Shown here: positions 30,107 through 36,739 of the stretch, piece after piece
Numbering within the stretch: the stretch's first letter is position 1
How the letters are laid out: every line of letters begins with the position of its first letter
The notes under the pieces: generated by a model
Seen by the model: the letters and a program-made list of their open reading frames with translations, nothing else
The model's database searches: none
Told to the model about the DNA's origin: nothing
Source of the DNA: Amazonocrinis nigriterrae CENA67
GTDB lineage: Bacteria; Cyanobacteriota; Cyanobacteriia; Cyanobacteriales; Nostocaceae
DNA length: 64,000 nt
Direction of reading: 5' to 3'
NCBI RefSeq assembly: GCF_016056305.1
Contig: NZ_JAECZC010000001.1
Coordinates: 285,632 to 349,631, forward strand
Translations under genes and position numbers: made by a program

Positions 30107-30874
30107 TTAAACACCAACCTTAGCCTTTGACCAAACCCCATTTTCATCTTCATCAAAGTTTTTGTGAACAGCTTCCCAAGCAGCTTGTTCAGCATTAAAC
30201 TCATCACTTGTCTCACTTAAAACAGCATTATAGCGTTCAATAAATGTACGCTGAGCATCTGGGGAAAGATGAGAACGAACTTCAGGAGATAAATCTTCCG
30301 CACTGTTGCAAGGGCCAAGACAAGGGTGAGTAAATGTTTTCTCAACAGTGTTAATTTCTTCGCCACCAGCACTTTCGAGTAGCAATTGGAATTCGCCAGC
30401 GCGATCGCTTGGAACTTCTGCCATTAATAGAAACTCACCAGCTTGTAAGCGAGTTTGATAAATAGCGGCTTTATCTTCTGGTAATCCCCAAGCAGTCAGA
30501 ACTGACACTAAACCTGCACCTGCACTACCTGCGATCGCCCCACTAGCAGCACCTAATAGCAAAGCACTGATTGGCCCTGCTGCCACAATTGGCCCCACAA
30601 AGGGAATAAACAGTACGCCAACACCTGTAAGTAAGCTGAGAAACGAACCAAACAAAGAGCCAAAAATTGCTCCTGTTCGCAAACCTCCAAGAATTATATC
30701 TTTCTTAGTAATAAAGCCAGAAATTCGAGTTTCCGACTGGAAATTTCTACCCAGAACCGAAATATGATCTCTAGGCACACCTCTGTCAAGTAAACGTCGA
30801 ATCACATCATCAATCTGCTTCTGTTCTTTAAATACAGCCGAGATTGTACGTTCTGCTTGATAAGTTTCTGGCAC
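30107..30874 (-). CDS. Stress-type glycine-zipper membrane protein with C-terminal ChaB domain
   Basis: 255 residues. N-terminal general-stress-protein-17M-like part (about 10-55, [29 protein letters not shown]), then a Gly/Ala-rich hydrophobic core (about 83-135) that could insert in membranes, a second alpha/beta half (about 135-185), and a ChaB domain (about 200-255: [17 protein letters not shown]...[10 protein letters not shown] with the terminal VWSKAKV). ChaB proteins were named for cation-transport regulation in E. coli, but the role here is unproven. Start is GTG. It precedes dps on the same strand order in a stress-gene patch. Confidence 0.82.
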   Translation of the reverse strand: MPETYQAERTISAVFKEQKQIDDVIRRLLDRGVPRDHISVLGRNFQSETRISGFITKKDIILGGLRTGAIFGSLFGSFLSLLTGVGVLFIPFVGPIVAAGPISALLLGAASGAIAGSAGAGLVSVLTAWGLPEDKAAIYQTRLQAGEFLLMAEVPSDRAGEFQLLLESAGGEEINTVEKTFTHPCLGPCNSAEDLSPEVRSHLSPDAQRTFIERYNAVLSETSDEFNAEQAAWEAVHKNFDEDENGVWSKAKVGV

Positions 30875-31002
30875 TTGCCTACTCCTTAAATATTGCTTTT
30901 ATCATGGACATGTCAGAAGGCAGATGTGGCTAGTATTAATCCTTTCCACAGACTGCCTTACTCAAATCAGATGTTATGAACTGGATTTATATTGCTTATT
31001 GG

Positions 31003-31542
31003 CTACACGCCTACAGGGGTTTTAGCTTCTGCTGCTGGCTTTGCACCATTTGGTTCTACTGGCTGTCCTTCAATAAATGAGCGCAGCATCCAAGCTATTT
31101 CTTCGTGTTCTTCCATCAGTCCAGTCAAAAAGTCAGCTGTTCCTTCATCATGGAACTGCTCACTAGAGCGATCGATATGCTCTCTTAAATTGCGAACAAT
31201 CTGCTCGTGATCTTCCACAAGATTAGCTACCATCCCCGTTGCACTGGGAACATCACCAGCATGTTCTTTAATGGTAGCAATCTTCAGAAATCCTTCCATT
31301 GTCCCGACTGGATAGCCACCCAAAGCACGAACCCGCTCCGCTAAGGCATCAATATTCACAGTTAATTTTTCGTAGTGTTCTTCCCAAAGTTGGTGCAGAC
31401 TGCGGAACTGAGGTCCAACCACATCCCAGTGGTACTTTTTAGTTTTTACTAACACTACATAAGAATCTGCTAAATCTTGATTTAACAGATCAATTACACC
31501 TTGACGCTGTTCTTCTGTCAAACCAATGTTTATCGCACGCAT
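31003..31542 (-). CDS. Dps-family DNA-protection/ferritin-like protein
   Basis: 179 residues. Dps fold with the ferroxidase ligands in KYHWDVVGPQFRSLHQLWEEHYEKL (His and the D/E set about 37-62) and DALAERVRALGG. Dodecameric shell proteins of this family oxidise Fe(II) with peroxide and protect DNA in starvation. The C-terminal tail (about 165-179) is short and Pro/Lys-rich, with little positive charge at the N-terminus, so DNA binding is not evident. Neighbouring small stress genes support a role in oxidative or desiccation stress. A 30-base spacer to the ChaB-type gene's start region makes a shared operon possible but unproven. Confidence 0.92.
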   Translation of the reverse strand: MRAINIGLTEEQRQGVIDLLNQDLADSYVVLVKTKKYHWDVVGPQFRSLHQLWEEHYEKLTVNIDALAERVRALGGYPVGTMEGFLKIATIKEHAGDVPSATGMVANLVEDHEQIVRNLREHIDRSSEQFHDEGTADFLTGLMEEHEEIAWMLRSFIEGQPVEPNGAKPAAEAKTPVGV

Positions 31543-31734
31543 TACTTTCCATCCCTAAGCGAACTTCTTTAATAACTTCCCAAAAATCAGCCATAATAAA
31601 CATCAACCATAGGAAATATTATGTAAGCTCAATTAATTACTACTTAGGTTTATATTTATTTATACCTGATAATAGATAACAGGTACAGATAACTTAAAAT
31701 TTTGCTATGAGTTATTATGTATTCAATAATAAAT

Positions 31735-31775
31735 AATAAGCATCTTGAAAACTCCAAGTAATCAAGATGCTTATT
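31735..31775 (-). terminator. Hairpin terminator between dps and the secreted-protein gene
   Basis: AATAAGCATCTTGA pairs with TCAAGATGCTTATT (14-bp perfect stem, 13-base loop). Minus-strand sequence after it is TTATTATTTATT, so it would end transcription of the 31813-32172 gene. Confidence 0.75.
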
Positions 31776-31812
31776 TTATAACAAAAACTAGTTTTAGTAA
31801 TCTACTGACTGC

Positions 31813-32172
31813 TTACTTATTACCTGTCACTTTTCCTAAAAAATTCTCCACCTCATCTCTAACAGAGGTTGCCCCTTGTGAATTTTCAGGACGCTTCTGT
31901 TTCTCAATATCAGCAGCGCCTTGGACTTCATTCAATCCTTCATTTGACTTCCTTTGAACCTCTTCTAGTCCTGGTGGTGGCTCTTTAGCAACTTTGTCAG
32001 TTTCGCGTTGAGTTTCAAGAAGTTGTGTAGTAGCCTTTTCAGGGTCGCTTTGAGTGCTAGTTATTGCAAAAGCCGGAACTACATTAGACAAGAATAACAA
32101 AGCACAAGTAAAAGCCACAATTAAGAAACGCACTGGACGTAAGCTAGATAAAACAACAGTAAAATTTTTCAT
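31813..32172 (-). CDS. Small secreted/periplasmic protein, unknown function
   Basis: 119 residues. Signal peptide about 1-36 (RPVRFLIVAFTCALLFLSNVVPAFA, cleavage after AFA) then a charged, Gln/Glu/Lys-rich helical mature part with PPPGLEEVQRKSNEGLNEVQGAADIEKQKRP. The GLNEVQG motif resembles small cyanobacterial proteins that are sometimes labelled low-temperature-induced; that label is from memory and not proof. Sits in the stress-gene patch and has its own terminator. Confidence 0.72.
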   Translation of the reverse strand: MKNFTVVLSSLRPVRFLIVAFTCALLFLSNVVPAFAITSTQSDPEKATTQLLETQRETDKVAKEPPPGLEEVQRKSNEGLNEVQGAADIEKQKRPENSQGATSVRDEVENFLGKVTGNK

Positions 32173-32924
32173 TTGTAATCCTCAATAACAGCCTCAAAAA
32201 TACAGGACTTGTAGTCAAAAATAGAAGCAGATACTTTGAGCTACATGAAAATTTGTGTAATCAAATTATCAAGCTCTACTTCTAGCAGATGGAAGTCCTT
32301 TAACAATGAAATAGATAGTGAAGAATTGAACTTTGCATTTTTACTTTACTTGCTTTGTCATTAGGTATTTAAAAACTACCTAATACACCTGGCATACAAA
32401 TTTATTCTTCAGCCAAATTTCACCTATCTCTATTTTTAGCTGTGATAGTCGAGTACTCGCATCAATCTGTAGAATGAAATTATTTATATCTTAAGTTATA
32501 ATAATATCAATCTATAGGTAGAGCGACTGTAGTTTATTACTATTTAAGTATTTGATTTCTCAGTTTTACTTAGAAATACTCGTAGGATGAAATTTCTCAA
32601 TATCCTTTAATGCTTCGCCTCAATCAATATAAGTTATAAATATTATAATAGTTACTATTAAATTATTGAAATACATTTATAGTGAGTAAAATCTACCATA
32701 TTTAAGTTTTTGTTGGCAAAGCCCACCCTACATTCCTGAAATTTTTTCAATCAATATTATTAGGTGGGTAATTCATAAGCAGCTTCACAAAGAAACCGTA
32801 TAAGTTCTATTGCATATTGTTGATTTTAGAGAAAAAGTATCAATCTTTTTCCCCTACTCTCCTGTTGTCTTAACATTCAACTTCGCGTCTACACATCCCA
32901 CTAAATCCCTTAATAAAAGAATAA
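32173..32924. other. AT-rich intergenic region downstream of the tRNA array
   Basis: About 750 bases, strongly AT-rich. No ORF, RNA or inverted repeat that I can support. As the array is read leftward, its transcript should end in here, but no hairpin with T-run is obvious immediately after the last tRNA. Confidence 0.5.
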
Positions 32925-32996
32925 TGGGTGGTATAGGAGTCGAACCTATCTAGTACGGATTAAAAGCCCGCTACACAGCCGCTATGTCAACCACCC
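32925..32996 (-). tRNA. tRNA-Lys(UUU)
   Basis: Acceptor GGGTGGT/ACCACCC; anticodon loop CTTTTAA; T-loop TTCGACT. D-loop is short (AGCGGCT). Last unit of the array. Confidence 0.8.
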
Positions 32997-33003
32997 GCAA
33001 AAA

Positions 33004-33077
<74 letters not shown>

Positions 33078-33119
33078 TCAAAAATTAACGTCCAACCACA
33101 GCTTAGTAGACAAATTAAA

Positions 33120-33191
33120 TCCACCAGGGAGGTACTGCCCCTCCTATATCTGTGTTATCAGCACAGCGCCTCACTTTTCGGCTTCAGGTGG
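33120..33191 (-). tRNA. Degenerate tRNA-Ile(GAU)-like
   Basis: Perfect anticodon arm CTGTG-CTGATAA-CACAG and a near-complete acceptor (CCACCTG/CTGGTGG). The T-loop is GGCAGTA in place of TTCRANT, so it lacks the conserved T54-Psi55-C56. Probably non-functional or a specialised tRNA-like RNA. Confidence 0.6.
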
Positions 33192-33207
33192 AAAAGATTG
33201 TAGACAG

Positions 33208-33290
33208 AGGAAGATGGAGGAATCGAACCCCTACAGTTACCTGTAATCCAAGTTTCAAGCTTGGTTGCCGTCCATTCAGTAGCATCTTCC
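33208..33290 (-). tRNA. tRNA-Ser(UGA)
   Basis: Class II with a long variable arm (TTACAGGTAACTGTA). Anticodon stem CCAAG/CTTGG, loop CTTGAAA; T-loop TTCGATT; acceptor GGAAGAT/ATCTTCC. The discriminator reads T where G is usual for Ser. Confidence 0.8.
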
Positions 33291-33297
33291 ATTTAGG

Positions 33298-33372
33298 GGT
33301 GCCTGACGGGACTCGAACCCGCTATGACTGGTTCCACAAACCAGCGCCTCGACCACTTTGGCTTCAGACACC
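33298..33372 (-). tRNA. tRNA-His(GUG)
   Basis: Acceptor GTGTCTG/CAGGCAC preceded by an encoded G-1 that faces discriminator C73, as required for His. Anticodon loop TTGTGGA; T-loop TTCGAGT. All stems pair; one of the most canonical units. Confidence 0.9.
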
Positions 33373-33377
33373 ATCAG

Positions 33378-33451
33378 TGGAATCAATGGGATTTGAACCC
33401 ATGACCTCCTGTGTGCAAGACAGGCGCTCTAGCCAACTGAGCTATGACCCC
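33378..33451 (-). tRNA. tRNA-Ala(UGC)
   Basis: Acceptor GGGGTCA/TGATTCC with two G-T pairs in the first half; anticodon stem CCTGT/ACAGG, loop CTTGCAC; T-loop TTCAAAT. The G3-U70 identity pair of Ala is present if the first G-T is counted at 3:70. Confidence 0.85.
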
Positions 33452-33459
33452 ATATTTGG

Positions 33460-33559
33460 TGGATACTGGTCGGAATTGTAGACGCAAAGCGGCTTCCCGC
33501 AGGGTACCGACAACTTTCTAACAGCCAGTTAGACGCTTTACCGATTAAGCTACAGACCC
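33460..33559 (-). tRNA. tRNA-Ala(GGC)-like gene with a repeat inserted in the T-loop
   Basis: Stems: D-arm GCTT/AAGC, anticodon arm TCTAA-CTGGCTG-TTAGA, T-stem GTCGG/CCGAC. The T-loop is 33 nt (33474-33506) in place of 7, because of a 26-nt GC-rich dispersed repeat (CCCTGCGGGAAGCCGC...). The acceptor GGGTCTG/CAGTATC pairs poorly. Doubtful function without removal of the insert. The same insert occurs in tRNA-Cys of this array. Confidence 0.65.
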
Positions 33560-33564
33560 ACAGG

Positions 33565-33638
33565 CGAGAGTGGTAGGACTTGAACCTACAACCTTCGAGG
33601 TAGAAGCTCGATGCTCTGTTCCATTGAGCTACACTCCC
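33565..33638 (-). tRNA. tRNA-Arg(UCU)
   Basis: Acceptor GGGAGTG/CACTCTC, D-arm GCTC/GAGC, anticodon stem TCGAG/CTCGA with loop CTTCTAC, T-loop TTCAAGT, discriminator G. Well formed. Confidence 0.88.
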
Positions 33639-33647
33639 AATATTTAG

Positions 33648-33719
33648 TAGTCCTGGCAGGATTTGAACCTGCAATTGATTGCTTGTAGGACAATTGCTCT
33701 ACCGTTGAGCTACAGGACT
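33648..33719 (-). tRNA. tRNA-Val(UAC), with C at position 33
   Basis: Perfect acceptor AGTCCTG/CAGGACT and T-arm (TTCAAAT). Anticodon arm ATTGT-CCTACAA-GCAAT gives UAC, but position 33 is C rather than the near-universal U. If a shifted loop is used the anticodon would differ, so identity is moderately sure. Confidence 0.7.
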
Positions 33720-33827
33720 ACGTAATACCAATTTGAAAAATGATTGCGACATATTGATTTGCGCGTACCAGGACACACAAGACGATTCACAATCTAAAAT
33801 CCAAAATCTAAAATCCAAAATGGTATA

Positions 33828-33899
33828 AGCGAGTGGAGGGACTTGAACCCACGCACTGAGTATGGCGCACTCAGATGCTACCAATTACATCACACCCGC
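33828..33899 (-). tRNA. tRNA-Gly(GCC), with C at position 33
   Basis: Acceptor GCGGGTG/CACTCGC, anticodon arm TGAGT-GCGCCAT-ACTCA, T-loop TTCAAGT, discriminator T as usual for Gly. U33 is again replaced by C. Confidence 0.75.
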
Positions 33900-33908
33900 A
33901 AGTTTTAA

Positions 33909-33979
33909 AGCGGATAACGAGCATCGAACTCGTGCCAAGAGTTTGGAAGACTCACATGCTGCCGCTACACCATATCCGC
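33909..33979 (-). tRNA. tRNA-Gly(UCC)
   Basis: Acceptor GCGGATA/TATCCGC perfect, anticodon loop CTTCCAA in stem TGAGT/ACTCT, T-loop TTCGATG, discriminator T. One mismatch at the base of the anticodon stem. Confidence 0.85.
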
Positions 33980-33985
33980 ATCTGG

Positions 33986-34106
33986 AGCTAGTGACAGGAA
34001 TTGAACCTGCAACCTACTGATTACAAGTCAGTTGACGGACACTCGCCTCAACGGGGGGGAACCCCCGCACGGCGGTGTCCTCCTCTGCCAATTGAGCTAC
34101 ACCAGC
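33986..34106 (-). tRNA. tRNA-Thr(UGU) with a 48-nt insertion in the D-arm
   Basis: Apart from the insert the 73-nt body is a canonical tRNA-Thr (acceptor GCTGGTG, D-arm GCTC-AATTGGCA-GAGC, anticodon loop CTTGTAA, T-loop TTCAATT). The insert (34035-34082) splits the 3' strand of the D-stem between GAG and C and starts with a repeated GAG. It can fold as a hairpin closed by GGACAC/GTGTCC with a CGGGGG/CCCCCG core. Confidence 0.75.
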
Positions 34107-34114
34107 ATGAATTT

Positions 34115-34191
34115 TGGTGACGGGGGCAGGAGTTGCACCTGCCGATATGAGGCTTATGAGACCTCCAAGCCACTCTTGCTTCATCCCCGCG
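34115..34191 (-). tRNA. tRNA-Met(CAU), initiator-like, with encoded CCA
   Basis: Anticodon arm GAGGT-CTCATAA-GCCTC. Position 1 (C) and 72 (C) do not pair, and A73-CCA is encoded, both features of initiator tRNAs. T-loop is TGCAACT, with G at position 55. The three G-C pairs of the initiator anticodon stem are only partly present, so initiator or elongator status is unsure. Confidence 0.65.
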
Positions 34192-34200
34192 TGTCACCAA

Positions 34201-34272
<72 letters not shown>

Positions 34273-34279
34273 ACAACAG

Positions 34280-34354
34280 CCCCCCAGGTCGGAATTGAAC
34301 CGACAACCTCCTGTTCTTCAGACAGGCGCTAACTACCAACTGAGCTACCGGGGG
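34280..34354 (-). tRNA. tRNA-Phe(GAA)
   Basis: Acceptor CCCCCGG/CTGGGGG, anticodon stem CCTGT/ACAGG with loop CTGAAGA, T-loop TTCAATT. The D-arm is enlarged (loop with GGTAGTTA), weakening the D-stem. Confidence 0.82.
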
Positions 34355-34360
34355 ATAAAG

Positions 34361-34428
34361 AGGAGAGATGGATCTTAGCCTGTGGACTGATTAGTTCCGT
34401 TTGAATCAGCCACTCCATCATCTCTCCC
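34361..34428 (-). tRNA. Degenerate tRNA-like unit (possibly former tRNA-Ser)
   Basis: The acceptor GGAGAGA/TCTCTCC is perfect and the D-region (GGAGTGGCTGA) resembles Ser/Leu tRNAs, but the T-arm consensus is missing and the anticodon stem GAT/ATC encloses an oversized loop. It fills exactly one slot in the array. Probably a decayed gene. Confidence 0.5.
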
Positions 34429-34434
34429 ATGTAA

Positions 34435-34509
34435 CGAGAGCGGAGGGATTTGAACCCTCACGTCTTCAGTTTCGTAGACTGAGATGTTATCCAGTTACAC
34501 CACGCTCTC
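34435..34509 (-). tRNA. tRNA-Arg(ACG)
   Basis: Acceptor GAGAGCG/CGCTCTC, D-stem GTGT/ACAT, anticodon stem TCAGT/ACTGA with loop CTACGAA, T-loop TTCAAAT, discriminator G. A34 would need TadA editing to inosine. Confidence 0.85.
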
Positions 34510-34517
34510 AATTAAGG

Positions 34518-34603
34518 CGGAGAGAGAGGGATTTGAACCCTCGACGGTCGTTAACCGCTCTCCCTTAGCAGGGGAGTGCCTTAAGCCACTCAGCCATCCC
34601 TCC
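34518..34603 (-). tRNA. tRNA-Ser(GCU)
   Basis: Class II with long variable arm (GCGGTTAACGACCGT). Anticodon stem CTCCC/GGGAG, loop CTGCTAA; acceptor GGAGGGA/TCTCTCC; T-loop TTCAAAT; discriminator G. Well formed. Confidence 0.88.
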
Positions 34604-34607
34604 ACAG

Positions 34608-34690
34608 TGGGTCGAGCAGGATTTGAACCTGCGTGCAAAATAGAACAGTTTTACAGACTGTCGCCTTCAACCAGACTCGGCCATCGACCC
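34608..34690 (-). tRNA. tRNA-Tyr(GUA)
   Basis: Acceptor GGGTCGA/TCGACCC, anticodon arm ACAGT-CTGTAAA-ACTGT, long variable arm as in bacterial Tyr tRNAs, T-loop TTCAAAT, discriminator A. Well formed. Confidence 0.88.
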
Positions 34691-34696
34691 AGATAA

Positions 34697-34768
34697 TTCC
34701 CCTGACGAGAATTGAACTCGCATCTTTGCTTTGAAAGAGCAATGACTTAACCATTCGTCCACAGGGGC
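34697..34768 (-). tRNA. tRNA-Glu(UUC), array copy
   Basis: Anticodon arm TTGCT-CTTTCAA-AGCAA, T-loop TTCAATT, acceptor GCCCCTG/CAGGGGA with a G1-A72 mismatch. It differs clearly from the canonical tRNA-Glu(UUC) at 41963-42035. Confidence 0.78.
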
Positions 34769-34773
34769 ATTAA

Positions 34774-34845
34774 CGCAGAGACTAGGATTTGAACCTAGAA
34801 CATCGGATTTGGAGTCACGAGGTATTGCCGTTACACCATCCCTGC
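34774..34845 (-). tRNA. tRNA-Trp(CCA)?, poorly paired anticodon stem
   Basis: Acceptor GCAGGGA/TCTCTGC and T-arm (CTAGG-TTCAAAT-CCTAG) are good. If U33 is placed correctly the loop is CTCCAAA and the anticodon CCA, but only two pairs form in the anticodon stem. Gly(UCC) or another assignment is possible. Confidence 0.5.
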
Positions 34846-34847
34846 AT

Positions 34848-34923
34848 TGGTGGCAGCGGCGGGATTTGCACCCGCATACACCAGGGTATGAACCTGGCGC
34901 TTTGCTAGTTAAGCTACGCTGCA
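34848..34923 (-). tRNA. tRNA-Met/Ile2(CAU) with encoded CCA
   Basis: Anticodon arm CCAGG-TTCATAC-CCTGG. Positions 1 (T) and 72 (C) are unpaired, and A73-CCA is encoded. D-loop AACTAGCA lacks the GG pair and the T-loop is TGCAAAT. Initiator, elongator Met or lysidine-type Ile cannot be told apart by eye. Confidence 0.65.
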
Positions 34924-34934
34924 ATAATCACCAA

Positions 34935-35033
34935 AGGCTGAGGTGAGAATCGTAGACGCGAAGCGGCTTCCCGAAGGGTACTCACGATGTCGGTTTTGCA
35001 GACCGACGCCTTCAACCACTTGGCTACTCAGCC
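34935..35033 (-). tRNA. tRNA-Cys(GCA) with a repeat inserted in the T-loop
   Basis: Perfect acceptor GGCTGAG/CTCAGCC, anticodon arm TCGGT-CTGCAAA-ACCGA, T-stem GTGAG/CTCAC. The T-loop spans 34948-34980 (33 nt) because of a 26-nt insert at the same position, and nearly the same sequence, as in the Ala(GGC) unit. Without it the loop would be close to TTCGATT, the canonical cyanobacterial Cys form. Confidence 0.75.
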
Positions 35034-35039
35034 ATTTGG

Positions 35040-35113
35040 GAGCCTCGACGGGAGTTGCACCCGCTTCTCTGTGCTTGAGAGGCACAGCGACTTGTCTAGT
35101 CGTCCACAAGGCT
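35040..35113 (-). tRNA. tRNA-Glu(CUC)
   Basis: Acceptor AGCCTTG/CGAGGCT, anticodon arm TGTGC-CTCTCAA-GCACA. D-loop ACTAGACA lacks GG and T-loop is TGCAACT (G55). A CUC anticodon is uncommon in cyanobacteria, where UUC normally reads both Glu codons. Confidence 0.72.
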
Positions 35114-35116
35114 ACA

Positions 35117-35190
35117 CGGGAGTAACGAGACTTGAACTCGCAACCTATCGCTCGACAGGCGATCGCTCTAACCATTTGAGCTATACCCCC
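35117..35190 (-). tRNA. tRNA-Asp(GUC)
   Basis: First unit of the array. Acceptor GGGGGTA/TACTCCC, anticodon arm ATCGC-CTGTCGA-GCGAT, D-arm GCTC/GAGC, T-loop TTCAAGT, discriminator G. Well formed. A GCGATCGC octamer lies in its anticodon stem region. Confidence 0.88.
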
Positions 35191-35306
35191 ATGTTTGGTA
35201 TCTGTGACTATTTTTTAGGCTTATAGGCACAGATTGTTGGTGAACTTGCCCATTCCTTATTCAGTTTTCAAGGTTCAGAAAAATTACTTTTAACTGTTAG
35301 AAACTA

Positions 35307-35501
35307 TTAGCCAAATAACCGACGCTCTAAGTAATAAACCTGTTGTGTATTACTGATGTATTCGGTTGTTTTTGCTTTGGCAAACTGAGAACTTTTGTTG
35401 TCTACTGGCTCTACTTGAGATGTTTTGCAAGTAGAATCTGCTTTGTTTTTTGGAGAATTTAGTTTATCCCAACGTTTTGGGGCTGCTTGTATGTGGAACA
35501 T
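35307..35501 (-). CDS. Small ORF upstream of the tRNA array, unknown
   Basis: 64 residues, basic and hydrophilic (KRWDKLNSPKNKADSTCK; ends YYLERRLFG). Starts with ATG, AAGGG is 9 bases upstream. It ends 116 bases before the tRNA array on the same strand, so it may be transcribed with it. It has its own promoter-like sequence with direct repeats. I do not recognise a family; it could also be a non-coding leader. Confidence 0.5.
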   Translation of the reverse strand: MFHIQAAPKRWDKLNSPKNKADSTCKTSQVEPVDNKSSQFAKAKTTEYISNTQQVYYLERRLFG

Positions 35502-35534
35502 GAGTTTTAACCCTTGGAAGCTTTGTCTTTCGCT

Positions 35535-35575
35535 TCACTACATTTATACTACATAAATACTACAAAAAGTGTCAA
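35535..35575 (-). promoter_or_regulatory. Promoter with three 11-bp-spaced repeats upstream of the small ORF and tRNA array
   Basis: On the minus strand TTGACA (35575-35570) and TAGTAT (35551-35546) are spaced 18 bases, a sigma-70-like promoter. Plus-strand copies TCACTACA (35535-35542), ATACTACA (35546-35553) and ATACTACA (35557-35564) repeat every 11 bp over the -10 region, so a regulator bound there would block transcription. The octamer recurs upstream of the RHH regulator gene. Confidence 0.6.
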
Positions 35576-35697
35576 GGGGTTTCGGAAAATTTTTTTGAAT
35601 TTGTGGAAAAGTGTTTCTATGCTTGGGGTGTAGCCTGTTAACCTCTCTCAAAAGCAGAACTACAGTTTATGATCGGGTGAGTTTTTGGAACTCTAAT

Positions 35698-36549
35698 GTG
35701 GCAGACAACAACCTCAAGCGACAAAGAATATTTGGTGTTGTCGCGATCGCTTTCTCTGTAACAGCTTGTAGTATTGCTCCAGGCATACACCCACGATTGC
35801 AGGCTGACCCAGTAACAAGTCAACTCCATGCTGTACAAATTCCCAATCATCCAGCAAACAGCAAAGTTAATTCTCAATTGCTACCATCAGCCAAAGTAGA
35901 AAACCTCTCTTTTGCTGTACCAGATAAATTTCAAGGAAAAACAGTTTATCAAGTGCATCCCAGCAGCAATGAAAAGCTGATTGCCTTGACTATTGATGAT
36001 GGCCCTTGGCCAAACACAACTTCACAAATGCTCGATATACTCAAGCAAAATGATGTTAAAGCAACATTCTTTTGGGTAGGGCAAGCTTTACAAGCTAATC
36101 CCGAACTTGCAAAACGAGTGGTGACCGAGGGACATGCCATCGGCAACCATACTTGGCATCATTGGTATCGGCGGATGGACGAAGCCACAGCCAAAAGTGA
36201 AATTGAACGGACAGCCGACTTGATCTACAAAACTACAGGAGTGAAAACTTCTTTGTTTCGTCCTCCTGGAGGCTTTTTAAACAACGGACTAGCCGCTTAT
36301 GCCAAAAGCCAAAAAAATACTGTAGTTATGTGGTCGTTGACTTCAGCAGATACTGACCCTCACGCCAAACCGCAAGCATTTGTCAACAATGTTCTCAAAG
36401 GTGCAAAACCTGGTGCTATTGTTTTGATGCATGATGGTGGCGGCGATCGCCAAAGAACTGTACAAGCTTTGCCACAAATCATCACCGGACTTAAACAGCA
36501 AGGCTACAGATTTGTGACAATTCCCGAATTACTCAAAATTGCGCCATAA
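35698..36549 (+). CDS. Polysaccharide deacetylase (NodB family), lipoprotein
   Basis: About 283 residues from the GTG chosen here. N-terminal NNLKRQRIFGVVAIAFSVTAC has a basic start, hydrophobic core and a VTAC lipobox, so it is probably a lipoprotein. NodB domain (about 95-280): ALTIDDGPWPNTTSQ (catalytic Asp pair), EGHAIGNHTWHH (metal His pair), FRPPGG, MWSLTSADTDP and IVLMHDGGG all intact. It removes N-acetyl groups from peptidoglycan, chitin-like or poly-GlcNAc polymers. The frame is open back to a GTG at 35611; the GTG at 35698 is preferred because it gives a clean signal and a GGAA 7 bases upstream. Confidence 0.88.
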   Translation: MADNNLKRQRIFGVVAIAFSVTACSIAPGIHPRLQADPVTSQLHAVQIPNHPANSKVNSQLLPSAKVENLSFAVPDKFQGKTVYQVHPSSNEKLIALTIDDGPWPNTTSQMLDILKQNDVKATFFWVGQALQANPELAKRVVTEGHAIGNHTWHHWYRRMDEATAKSEIERTADLIYKTTGVKTSLFRPPGGFLNNGLAAYAKSQKNTVVMWSLTSADTDPHAKPQAFVNNVLKGAKPGAIVLMHDGGGDRQRTVQALPQIITGLKQQGYRFVTIPELLKIAP

Positions 36550-36739
36550 AGGGAGTAGGGAGTAGTGAGTGGGGAGTAGGGAGTAGGGGAGATAGCAGGG
36601 CGAACGCATCTAAATATAGTACATAAGTACTAAGTAGAGGATAATCGCGGGTGTTAGGGAGGTTGAGCGATCGCTCATTGATGGTAAAGTCATACTAAAA
36701 GTAGAGTAAAGCCCCATGCCCCATGCCCAATTCCCTTTT

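Noticed and set aside
33720..33827. Possible additional tRNA between Val and Gly units
   Set aside because: No T-arm or anticodon-arm pattern; half the spacer is AAAATCC/AAAATCT heptamers.
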